From Candidatus Nomurabacteria bacterium (GTDB lineage: Bacteria; Patescibacteriota; Minisyncoccia; Phycocordibacterales; UBA9973), in assembly GCA_023267245.1 (NCBI GenBank), contig JAHFNP010000004.1:3537-26202 (forward strand): a DNA stretch of 22,666 bases. The letters run 5' to 3'. Position numbers and translations under genes: made by a program. How positions within the stretch are numbered: position 1 is the first letter of the stretch; each line of letters begins with the position of its first letter. The notes beneath the pieces were generated by a model. It ran no database searches, had not been told where the DNA came from, and saw nothing but the letters and a program-made list of their open reading frames with translations. Positions 6,961 to 14,375 of the stretch are shown here, piece by piece.

Positions 6961-8940
6961 TTATTTATTTTTTGGAGACAATACGGGTGCGAGATTTATT
7001 TCTTTCTGAGCCTTGATCTGAGCTAAATAATTTAGAAGGTCGGAATCATTTGGTCGGAGCTGTAAAGCAAGATTTATATCCTGCTCCGCCTGGTCTATAT
7101 TCTTGCCAGCGATTTCAAGTGTCGCTAGGCGAACATAGAGTCCCGGATTCTTAGGATTTAGAACTAGAGCCTTCTCTATCGCCGCCTTGGCGTTGTCGTA
7201 TGCGCCAGCCACACCTAAAGGCAGAACCTGCTCATAAACACCTGCCAAAGAAAGATAGTTTTGATAATTGGTCGGATCTTGGATAGTTGCGGCTTGGGCC
7301 GATGCTTCAGCTTGATTTAAAGCTGATTGAATTTTTGCTTTAAGCTCCTCCGGATTTCCATCTTTCTGATTAACTAAATTGTTTAATTCAATCAAATAGA
7401 CTTGAGAAAGATATCGGTAGTAAAGATCATTATTTTGATCCAAGGAAATAGCTTTCAAGAGATAATTTGAAGCGGAAGTTAGGCCCTCTGGAGTATTTTG
7501 AGATAAAGCGCTTTTCTGGAAATAAACAATTGAAACAAATTTTTTAACAAAAGAATATCCAGCACCGACAGAACCGGCGATAAGGCCTATCAGAATTAGA
7601 ATGGAGAAGAAACTCAATCGGGGATCCTTAAGGAAAGATACTTCATAATTCTTTATCTGCTTCTCTCCTCCCAGTGTGCCGATAAAAGCGCCGGTCAGAA
7701 TAAATGCAAGGGCAAAAATAACCAGATTCGGATTGTGAATGACTGCGAAGATCCACAAAAACAAGGCGGAAAGAAAGATGGTCGGAGAACCGAAATTCAT
7801 TGATGAAATTTTATTCAGCGACTTATATCCTGCAACTAATAAAAGAACAAAGAAAGCAATGAAAGCTAAAAGTCCAAATAATCCCGCAGTGACGGCAAAT
7901 GTTGGGATCAAACCGAAGCCGTAATTGAAATTCGAATCCCAGAACAATGTCTGGTTGACTGCGTCCGGCTTAAACTGCAACCAAGAAGATAAGAATCTGT
8001 TAGGACCAGAACCTAAGACAGGACTTTTTGCTAGAGACTGTTTTGCAACTTCAAAAGTGGTTGAAATTGAAGGCTTAACTTCAGTATTGTCTAAATGAAG
8101 ACGGCTTGATAAGAATCCCCCGATCAAGCTATTGGCAATAATGAAAACCAGAGAAATAATAATCACCGAAAAAGAAGCCGCTGGGAATTTCGGAAATTCC
8201 GGCTGAGTCTTGCCTTGTCGGCTTGAAATAAAACTGAAAATAAAAACGAAAAGAGAAATTATTCCAACGACAACCCAAACGGAATAGAAATTAACCAGCG
8301 CCAGCATAAAGAGAGCGACAGCTATAAGAGAGATCGAGATGATCTTGAAATATTTTTTTTGAGCCGGCAGAAATTCAATAGATAAAAGAGAAAAGATTAT
8401 GACGAGTCCTGAAAAAACAGCAAGATCATTCCAGCCGCCGAGGAGATTGATCGGGAGAACTTGAGCCAAGTGGCTTGTAGGACCGGCAATCAGATTTACA
8501 ATAACGGAAAGAGAAACTAGGGCGAAAGAAATGCTTAAGCCGAGATACATCTGGAAATTATTTTTCTTATCGCGGAAAAAGTTGGCTGCCAAGAACATAG
8601 CCAGGAAGCAAAGAGCGATTGTCCCAAAAGTGCCGACTTCAAAACCAACTCCTAGAAAAGAAGCTTGGTGCGAGGCAGACATGATAGCGGAAAGAAAAAA
8701 TGCTAAAACTATAATCAAGCCTGCAAGAAGTATCCGACTTTTCGGCAAAACAAGACGGCCGTCTGCAAGTCTTCCAATAATCCATAAAAGAAAAGAAAGG
8801 GTAATGCCGATTGCGAAGATAATTCCTTTCGCGACTGGAATAGAAAATTGCATAAAAGGAAGAAAGAAAAACGGCAATAATAGAATCGTGGCAGCAAAGG
8901 TATAAAATGAAAACCGATCAAAAATATTTGTCTTGGGCAT
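6961..8940 (-). CDS. O-antigen ligase-like membrane protein with C-terminal TPR domain
   Basis: A 659-residue protein in two parts. Residues 1 to about 480 hold some 12 membrane helices with a large loop containing the Wzy/WaaL-type stretch KSPVLGSGPNRFLSSW before FNYGFGLIPTFAVTAGL. This is the layout of glycan ligases and polymerases that transfer undecaprenyl-linked glycans. Residues about 480-645 are tetratricopeptide repeats (DLYYRYLSQVYLIELN, TNYQNYLSLAGVYEQ, KNPGLYVRLATLEIAG, NDSDLLNYLAQIKAQ), likely facing outside and binding partners. Conserved ligase Arg and His residues were not verified. A TATTAT at 8969-8964 could be the -10 with a short AT-rich leader. murJ follows after 12 nt, so the pair likely acts in envelope glycan assembly. 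The substrate is unknown. Confidence 0.82.
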   Translation of the reverse strand: MPKTNIFDRFSFYTFAATILLLPFFFLPFMQFSIPVAKGIIFAIGITLSFLLWIIGRLADGRLVLPKSRILLAGLIIVLAFFLSAIMSASHQASFLGVGFEVGTFGTIALCFLAMFLAANFFRDKKNNFQMYLGLSISFALVSLSVIVNLIAGPTSHLAQVLPINLLGGWNDLAVFSGLVIIFSLLSIEFLPAQKKYFKIISISLIAVALFMLALVNFYSVWVVVGIISLFVFIFSFISSRQGKTQPEFPKFPAASFSVIIISLVFIIANSLIGGFLSSRLHLDNTEVKPSISTTFEVAKQSLAKSPVLGSGPNRFLSSWLQFKPDAVNQTLFWDSNFNYGFGLIPTFAVTAGLFGLLAFIAFFVLLLVAGYKSLNKISSMNFGSPTIFLSALFLWIFAVIHNPNLVIFALAFILTGAFIGTLGGEKQIKNYEVSFLKDPRLSFFSILILIGLIAGSVGAGYSFVKKFVSIVYFQKSALSQNTPEGLTSASNYLLKAISLDQNNDLYYRYLSQVYLIELNNLVNQKDGNPEELKAKIQSALNQAEASAQAATIQDPTNYQNYLSLAGVYEQVLPLGVAGAYDNAKAAIEKALVLNPKNPGLYVRLATLEIAGKNIDQAEQDINLALQLRPNDSDLLNYLAQIKAQKEINLAPVLSPKNK

Positions 8941-8992
8941 AAATAAATAAAAAGACTTACTTTATAATAACTTGATTGTATAACAATTCTTC

Positions 8993-11485
8993 TTAAACAA
9001 CAATATTTACCAATTTGTTTTTGATATAGATAAATCTCTTTATTTCGCCGCCTTTGATCCAGCTTTTAACTGCCTCATTGCTTAGAACTATCTCTTTTAT
9101 ATCAGCCTCTGATGAATCCGGAGCAAACTCAATTTCGGCTCGAACCTTGCCATTAACTTGAACAGCGATCTTTATAACATCATCCTTAATTTTATTCTTG
9201 TCATATTTAGGCCAGCCGGAAATGTGGATAGATTTTTTTTCACCGAAACTTTTCCAGATATCTTCAGCGATATACGGCGCGAAAGGCGCAAGCAACTGCA
9301 AAAACATTTTAAAGTCTGCGACAGTGACCTGATCAGATTTCTCCATTTCGTTTACCAAGATCATCATTGAAGAAATCGCCGTATTGAAATTAAAATTGGC
9401 AATATCTTCCGTAACTTTTTTTATAGTTTTATGAAGAAGCTTCTCAAGCAAAGCCGAGTGAGATTTCTGAATCGTGTGGGTCCCACCCGGTATTCCGGGA
9501 AGGGTGAAGCGAGAAGAAATCTCACTCGGCGAAGCGACAATATCTTGACTTATTCGCCAAACTTTTTCTAAAAATCGACGGGAACCGATGATGCTTTCCG
9601 TCGACCAAGCGACCGGCTGATCAAACGGGCCCATAAACATCTCATAGACGCGCAGAGTGTCGGCGCCGTAGACTTTGACAATATCGTCCGGATTGACGAC
9701 ATTACCCCAGCGCTTGCTCATCTTGCGGCCGTCGGTCGCCATAATTAAACCTTGATTGTGAAGTTCAACAAAAGGCTCTTCGGTTTTTACAACGCCAATA
9801 TCTTTCAAAAATTTATGCCAGAAACGGGAGTAAAGAAGGTGCCCCGTCGCGTGTTCCGCCCCGCCGACATACATATCGACTTGCTTCCAGTAATCAAGTT
9901 CTTTCTTAGACGCCAATTCCTTTTTATTCTTCGGATCCATGTAGCGCAAAAAGTACCAAGAAGATCCCGCCCAGCCGGGCATAGTGTTGGTCTCATAGCC
10001 TTTAGCCACCCATGCTTTCACTCCAGCCAGCGGCCCTTCAGCGTGACCCGTCGGCTCATATGATTTTACATTCGGCAATTCAAGCGGGAGTTTTTTCACT
10101 TCGTGAATTATCCCCTTTTTGTCTCGATAGAGCGGGATCGGCTCGCCCCAGTATCTCTGCCGCGCAAAAACCGCATCGCGCATTTTGTATTTAGTGACAA
10201 TTTTACCGCCCACTTTTTCTGTAATTTCAAATTTATCAACTAAAGGTCGATCAATTATTGGGATATGATATTTGTTTGAAAATTGCCTGTCTCTTTCATC
10301 ATGCATCGGCACAGCCATAACCGCGCCGGTGCCGTAGTCCGCTAAAACATAATCTGAAATCCAAACTGGCACTTCCTCGTTGTTCGCTGGGTTGATCGCC
10401 TTAATAACCTTTAACTCTACGCCTGTCTTCTCTTTCGTCTCGTCCATTCGTTCTTGGTTTTCTTTATGTCGAGCATGTTCGATATATTCTTCAACTTCTT
10501 TCCAATTCTCGATTTTATTTTTCAAATTTAAGATCAACGGATGTTCCGGCGCCAACACAACATAAGTAACGCCAAAAAGTGTATCTGCGCGGGTGGTAAA
10601 TACTTCTACATCAATGTTTAACTTGAACAATGGGAATTTAATCAAACTCCCCTCGCTCTTACCGATCCAATTCTTTTGAATTTCTTTCAAATGATTGGAC
10701 CATTTTAATTCTGGAAGACCCTCGATCAGTCGATCGGCATAAGAAGTAATGCGCAAAAACCATTGCTTGATTCGGATCTTCTCTACCGGATAGCCCCCAC
10801 GCTCCGACACCGGATGCCCATGTGCATCGTCCACGATCTCGTCATTTGCCAATACAGTCCCGAGGACCTGACACCAATTAACCTCGCTTTCGCCCTCATA
10901 CGCCAGGCGATAATTCATCAAAATATCTTGCTTCTTTAATTCATCATAATTTTTCCACTCCTTATCCTCCTTGCTAAGTTTTTTTATGAGCTCTGAAATC
11001 GGTCGGGCTTTATTTGATTTCTTGTCGTAATAAGAATTATAAAGTTTCAAAAAAATCCACTGCGTCCATTTGTAATATTCCGTGTCAGTTGTATTTACTT
11101 GTCGTGACCAATCAAAAGAAAAACCGATTTTATCGAATTGCCCGCGAAAAGTTTTGATATTTTTTTCTACAGCCTCACGAGGATGAACATTATGTTCTAT
11201 AGCATATTGTTCAGCCGGCAAACCGAAAGCATCGTAACCCATCGGGTAAAGAACATTGAACCCTTGCATCCGCTTCATGCGTGCGCAAATATCACTTCCA
11301 ATATAACTTCGAGGATGCCCGACATGCAGTCCCGCTCCGGACGGATACGGGAACATACCGAGCACATAAAAAGGCTTGAGCTTTTTGCTTTTTGCAGATT
11401 TTGAATCGAGGGTCTTGTAAACTTTTTTACTATCCCATTCTTTCTGCCATTTTTTCTCGATTTTTAGGTGATCGTATTTCTTCAT
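8993..11485 (-). CDS. leuS: Leucine--tRNA ligase
   Basis: An 830-residue class I synthetase that charges tRNA-Leu. The HIGH motif is HVGH at residues 54-57. The CP1 editing domain shows TTRADTLFGVTYVVLAPEH (usual TTRPDT, here with Ala) and GTGAVMAVPMHDERD with the catalytic-control Asp. The second signature is KMSKR near residue 588, and the anticodon-binding and C-terminal domains follow to VQVNGKVRAEI. An extra segment of about 26 residues at 652-677 (around SRFTLPGIPGGTHTIQ) is encoded by a 78-bp hairpin and sits in the linker leading into the anticodon-binding domain, where LeuS length is variable. The start lies 7 nt after the upstream membrane gene's stop and has no Shine-Dalgarno, so the two are co-transcribed. 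Confidence 0.98.
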   Translation of the reverse strand: MKKYDHLKIEKKWQKEWDSKKVYKTLDSKSAKSKKLKPFYVLGMFPYPSGAGLHVGHPRSYIGSDICARMKRMQGFNVLYPMGYDAFGLPAEQYAIEHNVHPREAVEKNIKTFRGQFDKIGFSFDWSRQVNTTDTEYYKWTQWIFLKLYNSYYDKKSNKARPISELIKKLSKEDKEWKNYDELKKQDILMNYRLAYEGESEVNWCQVLGTVLANDEIVDDAHGHPVSERGGYPVEKIRIKQWFLRITSYADRLIEGLPELKWSNHLKEIQKNWIGKSEGSLIKFPLFKLNIDVEVFTTRADTLFGVTYVVLAPEHPLILNLKNKIENWKEVEEYIEHARHKENQERMDETKEKTGVELKVIKAINPANNEEVPVWISDYVLADYGTGAVMAVPMHDERDRQFSNKYHIPIIDRPLVDKFEITEKVGGKIVTKYKMRDAVFARQRYWGEPIPLYRDKKGIIHEVKKLPLELPNVKSYEPTGHAEGPLAGVKAWVAKGYETNTMPGWAGSSWYFLRYMDPKNKKELASKKELDYWKQVDMYVGGAEHATGHLLYSRFWHKFLKDIGVVKTEEPFVELHNQGLIMATDGRKMSKRWGNVVNPDDIVKVYGADTLRVYEMFMGPFDQPVAWSTESIIGSRRFLEKVWRISQDIVASPSEISSRFTLPGIPGGTHTIQKSHSALLEKLLHKTIKKVTEDIANFNFNTAISSMMILVNEMEKSDQVTVADFKMFLQLLAPFAPYIAEDIWKSFGEKKSIHISGWPKYDKNKIKDDVIKIAVQVNGKVRAEIEFAPDSSEADIKEIVLSNEAVKSWIKGGEIKRFIYIKNKLVNIVV
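9453..9530. repeat. 78-bp inverted-repeat element inside leuS
   Basis: The arms gccgagtgagatttct (9453-9468) and agaaatctcactcggc (9515-9530) are perfect 16-bp inverted repeats. The 46 bp between them hold further small inverted repeats (gtggg-t-cccac and cccgg-tatt-ccggg). The total of 78 bp is exactly 26 codons and is read through in frame, adding a linker rich in Gly, Pro, Ser and Thr. It looks like a palindromic insertion rather than ancestral leuS sequence. Confidence 0.85.
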
Positions 11486-11492
11486 GAACAGA

Positions 11493-12056
11493 TTACTTAC
11501 TGAATTTTTTAATTGCCAGCCAAATCAGCGCACCCAGAGCCGCAGCGAGAATCAGAACTTTCACGAGATTGTCCGCCGTAGACCAATAACGGACCGAAGC
11601 GACAATAAGCGAAAGTACTCCGCCCCAAGAAAGCCCGAGAGATACTAGTGCATTCGCGATGAAAGCTCCAACTAAAAGTGAAATGACGCCCAAGACAACG
11701 AGCATGATGAAAACATTCCTCTGATAAGTTTTTTGCATTTTGTCGAAATCCTGCTGTTTTGTGTAATCCGGATTGCAGTTTCCTAAGGCTGGAACTGGCT
11801 TTGTCTTGCCTGCGACTGATACCGGAATTGGAACACCATTTTGATCATAACGGCTGTCCCCTTCGTACCACTGGCCGCCGACCTTCAAACAATCTTCTTT
11901 GTTCGTAATCGGTTCGACTACCTGAGATTGCTTAAAATATGAATTATAATCAGGTTCTTTATAAAAAAGGGAAATTGAATAATTAAAAAATAAATTAAGA
12001 ACGACGATAATGCCTATGACTAAAGACCATTTTAGAACTTTGGGTTTTGTTTCCAT
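11493..12056 (-). CDS. Membrane protein of unknown function with Cys-containing outer loop
   Basis: I do not recognise a named family. From the ATG at 12056 the product has 187 residues. One membrane helix lies at about residues 12-30. A loop of about 75 residues follows, probably outside, with two cysteines (EDCLKVGGQWYEGD and ALGNCNPDY) that could form a disulfide. Three more helices come after it, at about 113-140, 143-160 and 163-182, and the end is basic (IKKFSK). The frame extends 12 codons upstream, but the later ATG is preceded by TACAAT with seven bases between and makes a normal basic N-terminus (METKPKVLK), so I prefer it. leuS starts 7 nt downstream. A pilin-loop-like or envelope role is possible, but nothing specific supports it. 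Confidence 0.75.
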   Translation of the reverse strand: METKPKVLKWSLVIGIIVVLNLFFNYSISLFYKEPDYNSYFKQSQVVEPITNKEDCLKVGGQWYEGDSRYDQNGVPIPVSVAGKTKPVPALGNCNPDYTKQQDFDKMQKTYQRNVFIMLVVLGVISLLVGAFIANALVSLGLSWGGVLSLIVASVRYWSTADNLVKVLILAAALGALIWLAIKKFSK

Positions 12057-12063
12057 ATGCTTG

Positions 12064-12069
12064 ATTGTA
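12064..12069 (-). promoter_or_regulatory. -10 element of the membrane protein-leuS unit
   Basis: TACAAT on the - strand, seven bases before the ATG at 12056. This decides the start: an upstream in-frame ATG at 12092 would lie before the transcription start. Confidence 0.5.
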
Positions 12070-12104
12070 TCAAAAAACAAAAATCCGTCCATCCGGAAAA
12101 TTGG

Positions 12105-12124
12105 CCTGCCTGCCGGTAGGCAGG
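12105..12124. repeat. GC-rich 20-bp palindrome between transcription units
   Basis: cctgcctgccggtaggcagg is self-complementary except for one G/T mismatched pair. It lies between the terminator of the receiver gene and the promoter of the next unit. It shares CCTGCC/GGCAGG arms with the palindrome inside the helicase gene at 14481-14501. Confidence 0.75.
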
Positions 12125-12125
12125 T

Positions 12126-12156
12126 AAAAAAAATTGCCCGGTTTTAGCCAGGCAAT
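12126..12156 (-). terminator. Rho-independent terminator after the receiver gene
   Basis: On the - strand the stem ATTGCCTGG / CCGGGCAAT with loop CTAAAA is followed by eight T. It lies about 17 nt past the stop of the receiver-domain gene and separates the ychF-sua5-receiver unit from the downstream membrane protein-leuS unit. Confidence 0.92.
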
Positions 12157-12172
12157 ATCTATGAGGATTGAA

Positions 12173-12553
12173 TCATTTTGAAAATTGAGCGATAATTTCA
12201 AAAATTTTTTCGGGACACTTGTCTTTTGAATCTGAACAATCAGTGCAACCTGCCTCGATTAATTTATTATTGTATAATTTTTCGCTTGAATTCGCGATCA
12301 TCGGGCCCTTAAAAGTCTTTTTAAGATATTTGGTTAATTCGATGGTTTCAATATTCCCTTTGCCTAAGTCAGCATCCATCACAATAATACTCATATCAGT
12401 CTTATTTTGCGCATATAACTCCTTCGCTTCTTCTACGGTCGAAGCGGTTAGAACTTCGATATCAATGTAGGAATTTTCCCTGAGAGCAATCTTATAAGCC
12501 AGAACCGTCATTTTTAGGTCCTCAACAATCAATACTTTAATCAGTGTTTTCAT
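12173..12553 (-). CDS. Stand-alone response-regulator receiver domain (CheY-like)
   Basis: A 126-residue single-domain receiver. The first strand KVLIVEDLK supplies the acidic pair Glu11-Asp12. The phosphoacceptor is probably Asp60 in IIVMDADLG. The conserved Ser/Thr lies in ANSSE and the Lys in DSKDKCP near residue 109, followed by the last helix. No DNA-binding or enzyme output is attached. Three cysteines near the end (AGCTDCSDSKDKC) are unusual for this fold and could bind a metal or form a redox switch; this is inference. The gene has AAGGAGG 5 nt before its ATG, unlike its neighbours, and follows sua5 by 37 nt. No histidine kinase is in the window, so its partner is unknown. Phosphorylation by a remote kinase or a scaffold role are both possible. 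Confidence 0.85.
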   Translation of the reverse strand: MKTLIKVLIVEDLKMTVLAYKIALRENSYIDIEVLTASTVEEAKELYAQNKTDMSIIVMDADLGKGNIETIELTKYLKKTFKGPMIANSSEKLYNNKLIEAGCTDCSDSKDKCPEKIFEIIAQFSK

Positions 12554-12558
12554 TGTAT

Positions 12559-12565
12559 CCTCCTT
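12559..12565 (-). promoter_or_regulatory. Full Shine-Dalgarno of the receiver gene
   Basis: AAGGAGG with five bases to the ATG. It is the only complete consensus ribosome-binding site I found in the window and fixes the start of the receiver gene. Confidence 0.85.
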
Positions 12566-12590
12566 TTTTATTTACATTTCAAAAATTATT

Positions 12591-13211
12591 TTATCTGCCC
12601 TGTATAATATCATTAAATAGTGGTCTTGTCAAAGAACCGCGAAGAACTTCTATTTCGGGCTTTTTATTCCCGCCCCTAAATTGGCGGGCAGGTATTTTAA
12701 TCAAAGTGGATGGTTTAGATTTTAGCGTTCCACCGGCCAAGTAAAAATCAACTTTATCGCTAAAATATTTTTGCGCTTCTTTAATATTTTTGGCCGGCGC
12801 TAAACCGGAAGGGTTGGCCGAAGGCGCGACGAGCGGACCGGTCTTCTTTAAAATTTCTATCAAAGACTTTTTATTCGGTAATCTAAAAGCAATGTTGTTT
12901 AAAATAATACTCACCGGCTCCGGCTTGCCGCGCATAGCTTTAGCGGCGTGGGGCCAAACTTTTTGAAGTATTCCCTCATTCGCACGAATAAGGGAATCAG
13001 ATATGCCGAATTTTTTCAAATCTGAAATTTTAGAAATTAAAACTATTAGCTTCTTTCCCTTTTCCCGCCCTTTGACCTTATAAATCCACTTGATCGCTTT
13101 CTCTGAAAATGCGCTCCCGACCAAGCCATACAAAGTATCCGTCGGCATCACCCCAACTCCGCCCTTTTTCAAAATCCCGATTATTTCTTTATATTTTAAA
13201 TTCAATGACAT
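12591..13211 (-). CDS. Threonylcarbamoyl-AMP synthase (Sua5/YciO/YrdC family)
   Basis: Makes threonylcarbamoyl-AMP from threonine, bicarbonate and ATP for the t6A37 modification of ANN-decoding tRNAs. From the ATG at 13211 it has 206 residues, a single YrdC domain. Family marks are GVGVMPTDTLYGLVG, the KGREKGKKLIVLI segment (usual KxR...KPL, here KK), and SANPSG in LVAPSANPSGLAPA. The frame extends far upstream in an overlapping shadow of ychF. The family fold begins at KYKEIIGILKKGG, so the start is 13211 or the ATG two codons before, overlapping the end of ychF by 23-29 nt and suggesting coupled translation. Near the C-terminus a GC palindrome (12669-12693) encodes extra residues around PARQFRGGN. 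The full-length Sua5 C-terminal domain is absent. Confidence 0.92.
   Translation of the reverse strand: MSLNLKYKEIIGILKKGGVGVMPTDTLYGLVGSAFSEKAIKWIYKVKGREKGKKLIVLISKISDLKKFGISDSLIRANEGILQKVWPHAAKAMRGKPEPVSIILNNIAFRLPNKKSLIEILKKTGPLVAPSANPSGLAPAKNIKEAQKYFSDKVDFYLAGGTLKSKPSTLIKIPARQFRGGNKKPEIEVLRGSLTRPLFNDIIQGR
12669..12693. repeat. GC palindrome inside sua5
   Basis: CCCGCC (12669-12674) and GGCGGG (12683-12688) are inverted repeats around an 8-nt loop, followed by cagg. In the gene's sense they give residues around PARQFRGGN, between STLIKI and PEIEVLRG, where family members usually pass directly between the two strands. An in-frame insertion is the likely origin. Confidence 0.65.
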
Positions 13212-14190
13212 CTCCATCTTTGACGATATATTCTTTGCCTTCTGTCCTAACTTTTCCTTTAGATCGCGCTTCAGCATAACTTCCTGCATCAAGCAGATCT
13301 TTCCAAAAGACGACTTCCGCTCGGATAAATTTATCTTTAAAATCGGTGTGGATCGCCATCCCGGCAACCGGCGCGGTACTGCCCTTTTTTATCGTCCAAG
13401 CCCTGGTCTCTTCTACTCCGGTGGTGAAATATGTTTCAAGATTCAATAATTTGTAGCTGGCCTTGATCATATCGTCCAAGCCGGTCTCAAATACCGGATC
13501 AAGCTCGACATAAGCTCCGGGTATTTTTTGCTCGATTTCCTTGATCATGTTTTCATTCGCGGCTGAAGTATTGAGCGCGTAGAGCATCGGCTTGGCGGAA
13601 ATCAAATGCATGCTTTTCAATATATCTTGCTCTTTTTCATCAAGCTCGGCCGTGCTGGCAAGTTTTGAATCAGCTAAAACTTTTTCAACTTTTTGCAAAA
13701 CTGCATCTTCGGCAATCGCCTCTTTCTTGCCTTGCTTTACATCTCTTTGCAAATTGGCGATTCTTTTTGTGACTGTTTCCCAATCAGCGAGGATAAGTTC
13801 CAGATTGATCACTTCAATATCAGAAAGCGGATCGATTTTATTGGCGACATGGATCACATCCTTGTCATGAAAGACCCGAACCATGTGTAGGATCGCATCC
13901 GTCTCGCGGATGTTCGCCAAAAATTTGTTTCCAAGGCCCTCGCCTTTTGAAGCGCCAGCGACGAGACCGGCAATATCGACGAATTCTACAACGGCCGGTA
14001 TTGTTTTATTTGTCTTAGAAAAATCCGCAAGCTTGTAAAGCCGTTCATCCGGTACAGGAACAATGCCGACCGAGGGGTCGATCGTGCAAAAAGGGTAATT
14101 CTCCGCCGGGACGCACTTTTTGGTCAATGCATTGAACAGCGTTGATTTCCCGACATTTGGAAGGCCTACAATTCCGATTGATAGTGACAT
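13189..14190 (-). CDS. ychF: Ribosome-binding ATPase/GTPase YchF
   Basis: An Obg-family P-loop protein of 333 residues. The known E. coli protein prefers ATP and binds ribosomes, with links to oxidative stress. The frame opens further upstream, but the fold starts at MSLSIGIVGLPNVGKST (P-loop at residues 9-16) with ATG at 14190. Switch regions contain FCTIDPSVGIVPVPDERL and VEFVDIAGLVAGASKGEGLGNKFL. The specificity motif reads ALNTSAANE, close to the NxxE type of YchF rather than NKxD. A coiled-coil insert is followed by a TGS domain ending in EGKEYIVKDGDVIEFKI. A TATATT lies seven bases before this ATG, supporting the choice. sua5 overlaps its 3' end, so both are probably made from one message. 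Confidence 0.97.
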   Translation of the reverse strand: MSLSIGIVGLPNVGKSTLFNALTKKCVPAENYPFCTIDPSVGIVPVPDERLYKLADFSKTNKTIPAVVEFVDIAGLVAGASKGEGLGNKFLANIRETDAILHMVRVFHDKDVIHVANKIDPLSDIEVINLELILADWETVTKRIANLQRDVKQGKKEAIAEDAVLQKVEKVLADSKLASTAELDEKEQDILKSMHLISAKPMLYALNTSAANENMIKEIEQKIPGAYVELDPVFETGLDDMIKASYKLLNLETYFTTGVEETRAWTIKKGSTAPVAGMAIHTDFKDKFIRAEVVFWKDLLDAGSYAEARSKGKVRTEGKEYIVKDGDVIEFKI

Positions 14191-14197
14191 GCTGGTT

Positions 14198-14203
14198 AAT
14201 ATA
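14198..14203 (-). promoter_or_regulatory. ychF -10 element
   Basis: TATATT on the - strand with seven bases to the ATG at 14190. It excludes the longer open frame, which would start upstream of this site, and predicts a leaderless ychF-sua5-receiver message. Confidence 0.5.
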
Positions 14204-14232
14204 GCAGATTTTCGGGAAAAAGGATAAATTAG

Positions 14233-14261
14233 TTGCAAAAAATAGAAGGGTGTGTTAGTAT
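14233..14261 (+). promoter_or_regulatory. Sigma70-type promoter of the DEAD-box helicase gene
   Basis: A -35 TTGCAA (14233-14238), a 17-bp spacer and a -10 TAGTAT (14256-14261), with TG one base before it as in extended -10 promoters. Transcription would start near 14268 and give a leader of about 108 nt. This is the clearest full promoter in the window and faces away from ychF. Confidence 0.7.
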
Positions 14262-14301
14262 ACGAGAACAGTTTGTTATATAGATTTCCGAAAGTTGGTA
14301 G

Positions 14302-14365
14302 TTTCGATGTTCTGTACAGCAAATCGAAATTATTAATAATGTGGGATCACAGAGTGATTTCCACT
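14302..14365 (+). promoter_or_regulatory. Structured 5' leader of the helicase gene
   Basis: Two hairpins follow each other. TTTCGAT (14302-14308) pairs with ATCGAAA (14323-14329), with a TGTACA palindrome in its loop. GTGG-ATCAC pairs with GTGAT-CCAC across 14341-14365 with a small internal bulge, ending 10 nt before the ATG. Cold-shock RNA helicase genes in other bacteria often carry structured leaders. Regulation by temperature or by the helicase itself is inference. Confidence 0.5.
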
Positions 14366-14375
14366 AAAGAAATTT

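Noticed and set aside
13212..13367. Extended N-terminus of Sua5
   Set aside because: This part overlaps the ychF C-terminal TGS coding region, does not resemble the YrdC fold, and the family domain starts at the later ATG.
14191..14322. 44-residue N-terminal extension of YchF
   Set aside because: The conserved fold starts at MSLSIGIVG, and a -10 box lies just upstream of that ATG, inside the extension.
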